A DNA stretch of 5,357 bases from Rhodoferax sp. (GTDB lineage Bacteria; Pseudomonadota; Gammaproteobacteria; Burkholderiales; Burkholderiaceae_C). Location: contig JAIFMA010000218.1 of NCBI GenBank assembly GCA_020048795.1, positions 1 to 5,357 of the forward strand. Direction: 5' to 3'. This document shows positions 1 through 5,280 of this stretch, piece by piece; the first letter of the stretch is position 1; the number at the start of each line of letters is the position of its first letter. A model generated the notes under the pieces. That model saw only the letters and a program-made list of their open reading frames with translations, was not told where the DNA came from and searched no databases. A program made the translations under genes and the position numbers.

Positions 1-60
1 ATCATGGCCCAATATCGCCAATATGACCCGCCCTTTGAGAGTGAACGAATGGCAGCGTGA
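1..60 (+). pseudogene. C-terminal tail (19 codons) of an unrecognised ORF, cut by the window edge
   Basis: Frame 1 is open from the window edge and reads IMAQYRQYDPPFESERMAA before a TGA at 58-60. I do not recognise the protein. It is probably coding because a second copy at 3737-3796 aligns without gaps, keeps the frame and ends at the same stop, reading IIAKYRRHGPPSVEERMVV (9 of 19 residues identical). Both tails are followed 8 nt later by the same near-palindromic 23-bp repeat. An ORF ending just inside a short conserved terminus is the usual layout of an insertion-sequence transposase, but no transposase motif is visible in this fragment, so that role is inference. The start and most of the gene lie outside the window, so I cannot tell whether it is intact. 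Confidence 0.4.
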
Positions 61-68
61 ATTCCGGT

Positions 69-91
69 GGAAAACTAGGCACTGTCAAGTT
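69..91 (+). repeat. Near-palindromic 23-bp repeat, copy A
   Basis: This copy matches positions 3805-3827 at 22 of 23 bases and positions 472-494 at 18 of 23. The core resembles AACTTGGCACTGTCAAGTT, whose outer six bases (AACTTG/CAAGTT) are inverted repeats; here one arm reads AACTAG. It lies 8 nt after the stop codon of the left-edge ORF. The flanking coding tail is only about 68% identical between the two long copies, so the 23 bp are better conserved than the coding part. That fits a transposase-binding terminus of an insertion sequence. The family is not identified. Confidence 0.6.
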
Positions 92-109
92 TCAACATCA
101 AAAACAACC

Positions 110-468
110 ATGATTGGCGCTATGGATACCCGTAGAGAGGCAACGCTGCAGCGACAGATTGAAAAGGTCAAACGCGACCTCGCCGCCCTGGGCGACTTGC
201 GCCCAGGCAGTCTGTCGACCCAGTACAACGTGTGCGGCTCCCCGGGATGCAAGTGCAAGGCAGACCCGCCCGTCAAGCACGGCCCCTGCTACCAGTCAGC
301 TACACCCGCAAGGGCAAGAGCAGCACCAAGTTTGTCAGGAAGGGAGATTTGCCTGCGGTGCGCAAGCAGCTCAAAAACTACGAACGCATGAAGCTCTTGA
401 TGGAAAAGTGGATCGACTTGGCCATGGAGTTGTCAATATTGCGGCTGACCAAGAAACTGACGGAATAA
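110..468 (+). pseudogene. DUF6788-like small protein gene, disrupted by a one-base frameshift
   Basis: Two frames join into one recognisable protein of about 119 residues. Frame 2, from ATG 110 (an alternative ATG lies at 122), encodes a basic helix, then a Cys cluster (NVCGSPGCKCKADPP) and KHGPCYQ. Frame 1 continues with SYTRKGKSSTKFVRKGDL, a Lys/Arg-rich C-terminal helix and a TAA at 466-468. The frames meet at 295-298: one extra base after CAG (293-295) would restore Q-L-S-Y-T-R. The Cys pattern followed by HGP.YQ-SYT.KGK is what I associate with DUF6788, a small family of unknown function often found near transposable elements. The family name is from memory. No clear ribosome binding site precedes either ATG. 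The frameshift could be real decay or a single-base sequence error. Confidence 0.65.
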
Positions 469-471
469 CGG

Positions 472-494
472 GGAGAACTTGCCACTGTCCAGTA
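472..494 (+). repeat. Near-palindromic 23-bp repeat, copy B (diverged)
   Basis: This copy matches copy C (3805-3827) at 19 of 23 bases, with core AACTTGCCACTGTCCAGTA, and its palindrome is less complete. It begins 3 nt after the TAA of the DUF6788-like gene and ends 8 nt before the ligase stop codon (503-505). Copies A and B therefore flank the DUF6788-like gene in direct orientation, about 400 bp apart. It may be a second element end or a remnant of one. Confidence 0.45.
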
Positions 495-502
495 TCAATA
501 CG

Positions 503-2041
503 CTAATTGTTCACCAGCGCCGCAGGCTTGTCCCTGATCCAGCGCGCGTACTCTTGCGGAAAAGCCGCCTGCAGGCGCGCTGCAAAATAGCGCACTTCGT
601 CCTGCCGCCCCAGTAGCCAGGCGCTGTCCAGCAGGATTTCAACCACCCGGGCCTCGGGCGAAAAATGCAGCATCTCCAGCGCCAGCGCACGCAGTGCCGG
701 GGCGTTGGCTACGCTTGGCTCATTGATCGTCAGTTCAGCAAAACGCACCTGATCCTGGAACAGCCAGACAGCGCGGATTTTTGCCAACGTGTCTTGCCGG
801 TAGTCGGCGGCGCGCTCCTCGGGGGCCAGATAAATCTGACCCGCCATGTGATAGTTCCAGGCGGCAAACCCGCACATTGCTATCGATAAAAGAGCTATCA
901 GCGCTTTCAAATAGGGCATCATAGGCCAAATTCTTTGATGAACATAGGTGTCCATCCCGGCACGGGGTACCCACCACAATAGCCATAGACTGAGCGCCGC
1001 AGCCATTTGAAAGGGCCCGTACCACAAGGGGTACTCAAGCAGACTGTGCAACACAATGACCGCCAGAATGCCCCAGGCCATCTGCCGGGTCGGGTCCGGC
1101 TCACGCCAGGGTTGGCCACGCCAGAGCAACAAAAACCCGGCAGAACAGGCCAGCAGCGCCGCAGGCACACCCAGCTCGACGGCCAGGTGCAAGGGCAGAT
1201 TGTGGGCATTGTCCAGAATGTCGCAAAAGCGTGCGCCGGGGTACAGGGTGATGAAATGGGCGTAGTCCAGTTCGCCCCAGCCCCAACCCAGCCAGGGCTT
1301 TTGCGCGATCAGCTGCAACACATTACCCCACAGTGTCAAACGGCTGAAGCAGGCCGGATCACCGGCGCGCATGCGGGCCCAGGCCCCACTGGAAAGTGGG
1401 TCGAGCCCGGCCAGCAAGGGCAAGGCCAAGGTGGCGGCGATATACGCCAGCAGCGCCGTCAGCACCACCCACTGTCCCTGGGACGACCGGCTTTTGGCGC
1501 CGTGTCGCCACCACAGCACCAGCAGCAGCAGCAGTCCGAGTTGCAACAGGCCAGTGCGTGACGATGAGGCCGCGTTGGCCACGCCCAGCAGCACCGCCAT
1601 GGCCAGACCGACCGCCAGCACCCAGGGTCGCCCGGGCGACTGGTGCCACATCAAGCCGTGCGGACTGGGGTTGGAGACCAGCCACAACAAGGCCAGCAAA
1701 CCAATGTTGATGTGGGTGGCAAACTGGTTGCGCTGGCGCAGGTTGCCAAAGGCCTCACCCACCTGGGTGTGGTTGAGCCAGACGCCAAAAACCTCGGTGC
1801 CACCAAAATACTGCAGCAAACCGATCAATGAACTCAGGCCGGCGGCGGCCAGCCAGGCCAGTGCGATGGCGCGCACCATATCCGCACGGCACCCCTGTTG
1901 ACGCTGCCCGGCAAACACCAGCAACACCAGGCAGGCGCACAGACAGGAAAACAGAAACGGCCCGGTGGCGCTGGTTGGCCCCGGCGAAAACGGGTTCAAC
2001 CATGGCAGAGCAACCAGAAAAAAAATGGCTAAGGCTGACAT
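503..2041 (-). CDS. PglL-type O-oligosaccharyltransferase / O-antigen ligase (Wzy_C superfamily)
   Basis: This is a polytopic inner-membrane protein of 512 residues. Enzymes of this family transfer lipid-linked oligosaccharide in the periplasm, PglL/PilO types to Ser/Thr of pilin and other proteins, WaaL types to lipid A core. Visible signatures are hydrophobic segments from residue 1 to about 360, NLRQRNQFATH (100-110), the SSSRTGLLQL motif (159-168), GWGWGELDYAHF then DNAHNLPLHLAVELG (252-291) with the conserved His of the large periplasmic loop, and HSLLEYPLWYGPF (332-344), typical of the PglL/Wzy_C_2 branch. A helical, non-membrane C-terminal domain runs from about 400 to 512. The ATG at 2041 is chosen because the hydrophobic N-terminus (MSALAIFFLVALPW) starts there; a TTG at 2065 would add 8 residues. 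Neither start has a good ribosome binding site. No pilin or glycan genes lie nearby, so the acceptor cannot be told from context. Confidence 0.85.
   Translation of the reverse strand: MSALAIFFLVALPWLNPFSPGPTSATGPFLFSCLCACLVLLVFAGQRQQGCRADMVRAIALAWLAAAGLSSLIGLLQYFGGTEVFGVWLNHTQVGEAFGNLRQRNQFATHINIGLLALLWLVSNPSPHGLMWHQSPGRPWVLAVGLAMAVLLGVANAASSSRTGLLQLGLLLLLVLWWRHGAKSRSSQGQWVVLTALLAYIAATLALPLLAGLDPLSSGAWARMRAGDPACFSRLTLWGNVLQLIAQKPWLGWGWGELDYAHFITLYPGARFCDILDNAHNLPLHLAVELGVPAALLACSAGFLLLWRGQPWREPDPTRQMAWGILAVIVLHSLLEYPLWYGPFQMAAALSLWLLWWVPRAGMDTYVHQRIWPMMPYLKALIALLSIAMCGFAAWNYHMAGQIYLAPEERAADYRQDTLAKIRAVWLFQDQVRFAELTINEPSVANAPALRALALEMLHFSPEARVVEILLDSAWLLGRQDEVRYFAARLQAAFPQEYARWIRDKPAALVNN
1520..1534. 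repeat. (CAG)5 microsatellite inside the ligase gene
   Basis: Five perfect CAG units encode part of a poly-Leu stretch (LLLLLVLW, around residues 170-177) of a membrane segment on the minus strand. A change in unit number would add or remove Leu without shifting the frame, so it is not an on/off phase-variation switch. Confidence 0.5.
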
Positions 2042-2078
2042 GCGGGTCGCAAGAGTGTTCAACAACAGGGTTCAGCCC

Positions 2079-2111
2079 AAAAAAACCGCCAATGGCCGGT
2101 GCCAGTGGCGG
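2079..2111 (-). terminator. Rho-independent terminator of fba
   Basis: Read on the minus strand, CCGCCACTGGC, a four-base loop ACCG and GCCATTGGCGG form an 11-position stem with a single mismatch, followed at once by seven T. It starts 23 nt after the fba stop codon (2135-2137) and ends 13 nt before the possible TTG start, or 37 nt before the ATG start, of the ligase gene. fba should therefore be largely transcriptionally separate from the ligase gene. Confidence 0.85.
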
Positions 2112-2134
2112 GCTTGTGTTGCTCGGGTCAGGTA

Positions 2135-3199
2135 TTACTGAACCACTTGCGCCAATTCACCACGGGTGTATTTTGCGGCCACCACCGACAGGCTGTCGCC
2201 CTTGATCTTGGCGGCCTGGCCTTCACAGCCAAACTCAAGGTAGCGTTGCTGGCACAGGGCCTTGGCGGCTTCACGGGCGGGTTTGAGCCAGTCGCGCGCG
2301 TCAAATTTGTCAGGGTTTTCAAACAGGTATTTGCGCACCGCAGCGGTCATGGCCAGGCGGATGTCGGTGTCTATGTTGATCTTGCGCACACCGTACTTGA
2401 TGGCTTTTTGTATCTCTTCGACCGGCACACCGTAGGTTTCCTTCATCTTGCCGCCGTACTGGTTGATCAGCGCCAGCGACTCTTGCGGCACGCTGCTTGA
2501 GCCATGCATCACCAGATGCGTGTTGGGCAAACGGGCGTGGATTTCCATCACGCGGTCGATGGCCAGAATGTCGCCGGTGGGCTTGCGGGTGAATTTGTAG
2601 GCACCATGGCTGGTACCAATGGCAATGGCCAGCGCATCAAGCTGGGTGCGCTTGACAAAGTCAGCCGCCTGCTCGGGGTTGGTCAGCATTTGGTCACGCG
2701 TCATGGTGGCGTCGGTGCCATGGCCGTCTTCCTTGTCACCCTTCATGGTTTCCAAAGAGCCCAGGCAACCCAGTTCGCCTTCGACGGTGACGCCGGTCGC
2801 GTGCGCCAGTTCCACCACCTTGCGGGTGACTTCCACGTTGTACTCGTAGCTGGCAATGGTTTTGCCGTCGCCTTCCAGGCTGCCGTCCATCATCACCGAG
2901 CTAAAGCCCAGGTTGATCGCGCCCTGACACACCGCCACGTTCTGGCCGTGATCCTGGTGCATCACCAGTGGAATGTGCGGGTAGCTTTCAATCGCCGCCT
3001 GAATCAGGTGCTTGATGAAGGCCTCGCCGGCATATTTGCGGGCACCCGCGCTGGCTTGCAGGATGACCGGTGAGCCGACTTCATCTGCCGCGGCCATCAC
3101 CGCCTGCACTTGCTCCAGGTTGTTGACATTAAAAGCCGGAATGCCGTAGCCATTGGCGGCGGCGTGGTCAAGCAATTCGCGCATGGAAACAAGAGCCAT
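2135..3199 (-). CDS. fba: Class II (zinc) fructose-bisphosphate aldolase, Calvin-cycle subtype
   Basis: This cytoplasmic enzyme reversibly cleaves fructose 1,6-bisphosphate to dihydroxyacetone phosphate and glyceraldehyde 3-phosphate, in glycolysis, gluconeogenesis and, where present, the Calvin cycle. The product has 354 residues, about the usual length of the Calvin-cycle-type class II subfamily. Visible motifs are PAFNVNN (21-27), VMHQDHGQ (79-86) with the catalytic Asp83 and zinc ligand His84, DGSLEGD (105-111), GELG with Glu142, the glycine-rich GTSHGAYK with zinc ligand His198, VMHGSSS with His232, and NIDTD (275-279) for phosphate/substrate binding. Roles are assigned from family knowledge. 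The ATG at 3199 is chosen because AAGGA lies 8 nt upstream and the family N-terminus MALVSMRELLDHA begins there. The frame stays open upstream to 3292, but that extension looks non-coding. The gene is monocistronic by its terminator. No other Calvin-cycle gene is in view. Confidence 0.96.
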   Translation of the reverse strand: MALVSMRELLDHAAANGYGIPAFNVNNLEQVQAVMAAADEVGSPVILQASAGARKYAGEAFIKHLIQAAIESYPHIPLVMHQDHGQNVAVCQGAINLGFSSVMMDGSLEGDGKTIASYEYNVEVTRKVVELAHATGVTVEGELGCLGSLETMKGDKEDGHGTDATMTRDQMLTNPEQAADFVKRTQLDALAIAIGTSHGAYKFTRKPTGDILAIDRVMEIHARLPNTHLVMHGSSSVPQESLALINQYGGKMKETYGVPVEEIQKAIKYGVRKINIDTDIRLAMTAAVRKYLFENPDKFDARDWLKPAREAAKALCQQRYLEFGCEGQAAKIKGDSLSVVAAKYTRGELAQVVQ

Positions 3200-3207
3200 G
3201 ATGGTGT

Positions 3208-3212
3208 CCTTT
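3208..3212 (-). promoter_or_regulatory. Ribosome binding site fixing the fba start
   Basis: The minus strand reads AAAGGACACCATC before the ATG. AAGGA with an 8-nt spacer favours the start at 3199 over any upstream in-frame start. Confidence 0.75.
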
Positions 3213-3322
3213 GAGGGTTGGTGACGACGAAGTAACTGATTCCATTGCCAAATCATCCGTGTCGTGGTTGCTGCGGCTTCGCGCCCAGACACAGATGACT
3301 TGGAAATGGGATGAGCGCGATT

Positions 3323-3394
3323 TTAGCGATCGAACCCACGCAGAACTTCATCCAGATCGGATTTGAACGGGCTCATTCGAGCCGGCAAGGCCAT
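3323..3394 (-). CDS. Possible 23-codon small ORF upstream of fba
   Basis: An ATG at 3394 opens 23 codons (MALPARMSPFKS, then DLDEVLRGFDR) to a TAA at 3323-3325. The composition is protein-like, with an amphipathic SDLDEVLRGF segment, but I recognise no family and see no clear ribosome binding site. Upstream sequence is AT-rich (TTTTGATTTTAGCAATAC). It could be a real small protein, the start of a truncated gene, or chance. The TAA overlaps a TAAAAT (3320-3325) that could be a -10 element for fba, although no good -35 is placed with it. Confidence 0.2.
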   Translation of the reverse strand: MALPARMSPFKSDLDEVLRGFDR

Positions 3395-3424
3395 GTATTG
3401 CTAAAATCAAAAGACTTTAACTAA

Positions 3425-3455
3425 TGACGGCACGTTCTGCCGTCAACTTTTTTTT
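3425..3455 (+). terminator. Strong rho-independent terminator with no plus-strand gene upstream
   Basis: TGACGGCA (3425-3432), a five-base loop CGTTC and TGCCGTCA (3438-3445) make a perfect 8-bp stem, followed by AC and eight T (3448-3455). The T run lies only on the plus-strand 3' side, so it ends rightward transcription. The nearest upstream gene, fba, runs leftward. The terminator either serves an unannotated short plus-strand RNA or is left over from a gene lost by rearrangement. Confidence 0.8.
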
Positions 3456-3736
3456 CGACGCGGCCAGAACCAGTGCCCGCTGGCCACCAGGCCTGGCACG
3501 CATCAAGAAATAGCCCATACATTTGGCTCGCCAGCTTTGGGCGCACGGTGTCGTTGCAAATCGCTTGTGCAGCAAAGTTGCACGGCCCGCTGTGCGCCTA
3601 GCATTGCATCCCAAATCCGACGGCCAAATGCACAGCTTATTCATGGACAAGCCCTGAGTTGATCGTCTCAAGTGCACTGCGCACCACCCTCGCGGCATTT
3701 TTGGCGGTTCCCGCTTTGGCTCATGACCTGACGAAA
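3456..3736. other. About 280 bp without a recognisable gene
   Basis: Both strands carry open stretches, the longest being a minus-strand frame at 3417-3698 (93 codons) rich in Arg, Ala and Cys. None has a motif, good ribosome binding site or family resemblance that I can see. A plus-strand frame open from 3602 runs into the conserved ORF tail at 3737-3796, so part of this stretch may be the degraded body of that ORF. No tRNA or CRISPR structure is visible. Confidence 0.4.
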
Positions 3737-3827
3737 ATCATTGCCAAATATCGCCGCCATGGCCCACCCTCTGTGGAAGAACGGATGGTGGTGTGAACAC
3801 CACCGGAAAACTTGGCACTGTCAAGTT
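3737..3827 (+). mobile_element. Second copy of the left-edge ORF tail plus 23-bp repeat (copy C), probable IS end
   Basis: These 91 bp align without gaps to positions 1-91, at about 69 of 91 identical by hand count. The frame is kept across the 19-codon tail (IIAKYRRHGPPSVEERMVV, TGA at 3794-3796), and the terminal 23 bp (3805-3827) differ at one base. The last 19 bp, AACTTGGCACTGTCAAGTT, form an imperfect palindrome with perfect six-base arms. Similarity stops at 3827, exactly where a receiver-domain reading frame begins in mid-domain, as expected if an element end abuts the interrupted gene. The element family is not recognised and no opposite end is found in the window. Confidence 0.55.
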
Positions 3828-4111
3828 CTGAAGATAATTTTGTCAATCAGCAGATCGCGCTTGAGTTGCTGGACAGTGAAGTTGCGCAGGTCGAGCTGGA
3901 CAACAATGGGCAGGAAGCGTTGCACCTGCTGGTTGGCACCAACGCTGGAGTGCTGTTTGAGTTGCCGGTGGTAGCCATGACCGCCAACGCGATGGATTCT
4001 GACCGGGCTGCCTGCCTGGAGGCCGGCATGAACGACCATGTCGGCAAGCCGTTCAACATGGCGCATGTCGTGTGGATGTTGTTGCGCGTGAAGGCACCGC
4101 CTGTCGTCTGA
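3828..4111 (+). pseudogene. Response-regulator receiver remnant lacking the phosphoacceptor segment
   Basis: The frame to the TGA at 4109-4111 reads SEDNFVNQQIALELLDSE, the usual start of a REC domain in hybrid histidine kinases (VEDNxxNQ). It continues with VELDNNGQEALHLLVG and then jumps to ELPVVAMTANAMDSDRA, AGMNDHVGKPFN (beta5 and the conserved Lys) and a short tail. The segment that should carry VLMDxQMPxMDG, with the phosphorylatable Asp, is missing; about 30-35 residues appear deleted in frame between HLLVGTNAG and FELP. The upstream beta1 strand and the rest of the parent gene are also absent. The frame enters directly from the copy C repeat, where only a TTG (3812) could start translation. 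It is most likely the C-terminal relic of a hybrid sensor kinase or multi-domain response regulator, and it cannot be a phospho-accepting receiver as it stands. Confidence 0.8.
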
Positions 4112-4121
4112 TCGTTCAGAC

Positions 4122-5087
4122 TCAGCGGTCGCCAGTTTGGACTTCAAAGGCCTTGTTTTTATCTTGTGCCAGAGCCTCGGCTGCCTGGCCTAGTGCTGTT
4201 ATCAGTGCTGCTTTGAGGGTGTGCGGTGGATTGATGAGAAAAACGCCACTGGCCGGAAGGCCGGGGCGTACCACTTCGCCGGTGTCATCGTGCCCCAGTT
4301 TGCTGGACTTGATGGTCAGTGTGGCATGCAGCCAGGGTCGACCTTCGCGGTTGGCCAGGGTCTTGAGCTTGCGCGGCAGGTCGTGGGCTTCGGGGCGCGG
4401 GATGATCGGGTACCACACCATGTAGGTGCCGGTGGCAAAGCGCTGCAGGGCATCGGTCATCATGGCCGTGACGCGGGCGTAGTCGGTTTTGAGCTCGTAG
4501 CTCGGGTCACACAGCACCAGCGCGCGCCGGGACGGTGGTGGCAAGAACTTTTTCAGGCCGTCAAAACCATCCTCTTGCAGCACCGTGACCAGACGCCCGG
4601 CTTCGAGTTGGGCGATATTGGCGCGCAGTGTTTTGGCATCAGTAGGGTGTAATTCGAACAGCTTGAGCCGGTCTCGGTCGCGGCCCTGCAGCAGGTGCTG
4701 AATGATGAACGGCGAGCCCGGATAGACCTTGTGGCCACCGCCTGTGTTGAAGCTGGCAATCAGGTCAAGATAGTCGTGCAGGGCAGCAGCCATGGGTTGG
4801 CTACCCGGTGTATTTGTTGCTGCATAATTGATAGCTGGCAGCGCAGTGTCTGTCTGTGCTACAGGCACATTTTGCTGTTGAATTAGCCGGAGATAGCCGT
4901 CCGCAGCTTCGCCGCTGGTCTGGGCGTAGTCACCATCGAGCCGGTACAAACCTGCCCCGGCATGGGTGTCAAACACATTCAGAGCCGTGTCTTTTTGCGT
5001 CATGTGACGCAACACCGCGATCAGTACGGTGTGCTTGAGGACATCGGCATGGTTGCCGGCATGAAAGGCGTGGCGGTAACTGAACAT
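4122..5087 (-). CDS. rlmJ: 23S rRNA (adenine-N6)-methyltransferase RlmJ
   Basis: RlmJ uses S-adenosylmethionine to methylate N6 of A2030 (E. coli numbering) in 23S rRNA; it is cytoplasmic. The N-terminus MFSYRHAFHAGNHADVLKHT is nearly the E. coli one and carries the Tyr4, His6 and Lys18 expected of the family. FDTHAGAG (39-46) is the SAM-binding motif I, and CDPSYELKTDY (193-203) holds the catalytic motif, DPSY here where E. coli has DPPY. YPGSP (122-126), RFATGTYMVWYP (216-227) and a C-terminal INPP complete the pattern. The start at 5087 fits the family; an ATG at 5096 would add MMR. The product has 321 residues against about 280 for E. coli, and the excess of about 25 lies around residues 72-98, where a dispersed repeat is inserted in frame. 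It converges with the receiver remnant, 10 nt away. No terminator is evident at its end. Confidence 0.95.
   Translation of the reverse strand: MFSYRHAFHAGNHADVLKHTVLIAVLRHMTQKDTALNVFDTHAGAGLYRLDGDYAQTSGEAADGYLRLIQQQNVPVAQTDTALPAINYAATNTPGSQPMAAALHDYLDLIASFNTGGGHKVYPGSPFIIQHLLQGRDRDRLKLFELHPTDAKTLRANIAQLEAGRLVTVLQEDGFDGLKKFLPPPSRRALVLCDPSYELKTDYARVTAMMTDALQRFATGTYMVWYPIIPRPEAHDLPRKLKTLANREGRPWLHATLTIKSSKLGHDDTGEVVRPGLPASGVFLINPPHTLKAALITALGQAAEALAQDKNKAFEVQTGDR
4826..4873. repeat. Comamonadaceae-type dispersed palindromic repeat inside rlmJ
   Basis: On the plus strand AATTGATAGCTGGCAGCGCAG leads into a hairpin: GCAGCGCAG (4838-4846), loop TGTCTGT, CTGTGCTAC (4854-4862), pairing at 8 of 9 positions with one wobble, then AGGCACATTTT. 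I remember abundant short repeats in Comamonadaceae genomes built as ATTGATAGCTGCTAGCGC, a variable middle and GCTAGAGGC followed by an AT-rich end, and this stretch follows that plan. The match is from memory, not a search. It is translated without a stop as part of rlmJ (around VAQTDTALPAINY) and coincides with the extra residues relative to E. coli RlmJ. Confidence 0.6.
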
Positions 5088-5097
5088 ACGCATCATG

Positions 5098-5127
5098 TTA
5101 ACCGCTGCGCTCCGAAATTTGTATAAT
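5098..5127 (+). promoter_or_regulatory. Sigma70-type promoter of rplM
   Basis: TTAACC (5098-5103, 4 of 6 to the -35 consensus) is followed by an 18-bp spacer and a perfect TATAAT (5122-5127). Transcription would begin near 5134 and give a leader of about 147 nt before the rplM ATG. The -35 lies directly against the rlmJ start on the other strand, so the two divergent genes share this short control region. Confidence 0.65.
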
Positions 5128-5133
5128 GCCCGG

Positions 5134-5280
5134 CTTCGCAGCGCTTTTGCGGCTCCGCGGCGAAGACCGTTTCAGGCGTCAGCTTGCGGCAACCACCACC
5201 TAAGAGATTCCCATTAGAAGGAGACCCGACCGTGGAAAAGAGCCCGACAAACCCCTCCCTTTTTTAAAAAGAGAAATCTC
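5134..5280 (+). promoter_or_regulatory. Structured 5' leader of rplM
   Basis: The predicted transcript starts with a stem CTTCGC (5134-5139) / GCGAAG (5160-5165) enclosing a smaller AGCGC-TTTT-GCGGCT hairpin. Further on, AAGGAG (5218-5223) can pair with CTCCCTT (5255-5261, one bulge), and GAGATT (5204-5209) is perfectly complementary to AATCTC (5275-5280) immediately before the rplM ATG. Ribosomal protein leaders often bind their own product; E. coli L13 is known to autoregulate rplM-rpsI translation. Whether this leader does so is inference. Confidence 0.45.
5232..5267 (+). CDS. Possible 11-codon upstream ORF in the rplM leader
   Basis: A GTG at 5232 follows AAGGAG at the ideal 8-nt spacing and opens [11 protein letters not shown], ending at TAA 5265-5267, 13 nt before the rplM ATG. 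This is the strongest Shine-Dalgarno match in the leader; rplM itself has only a weak AAGAG nearby. It could be a leader peptide coupled to rplM translation, a ribosome standby site, or a chance ORF after a conserved ribosome-binding sequence. It has no recognisable protein family. Confidence 0.35.

Noticed and set aside
69..494. Integron-like gene cassette bounded by attC sites
   Set aside because: The repeats lack the RYYYAAC/GTTRRRY core sites, are far shorter than attC, and no integrase is visible. An insertion-sequence end explains the pattern better.
1520..1534. Phase-variable repeat in the ligase gene
   Set aside because: The unit is three bases long, so slippage would change Leu number without switching the gene on or off.
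1007..1561. Long plus-strand open frame of 184 codons
   Set aside because: It is antisense to the ligase gene, Gln/Gly-rich low-complexity output of the Leu-rich membrane codons, with no family features.
2504..3073. Long plus-strand open frame of 189 codons antisense to fba
   Set aside because: It is His/Val/Gly-rich, as expected from the complement of a high-GC conserved gene; fba on the other strand explains it fully.
3200..3292. N-terminal extension of fba by 31 residues
   Set aside because: The family N-terminus starts at MALVSM, the AAGGA site fits the 3199 start, and the extension is Arg/Thr/Gln-rich without conservation that I can recognise.
3320..3325. TAAAAT as the fba promoter -10 on the minus strand
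   Set aside because: The hexamer is plausible, but no -35 with acceptable match lies 16-18 bp upstream, so it is not listed as a feature.
3417..3698. 93-codon minus-strand ORF
   Set aside because: There is no ribosome binding site, motif or recognisable family, and its 3' end runs through the terminator hairpin. It is left as unassigned sequence.
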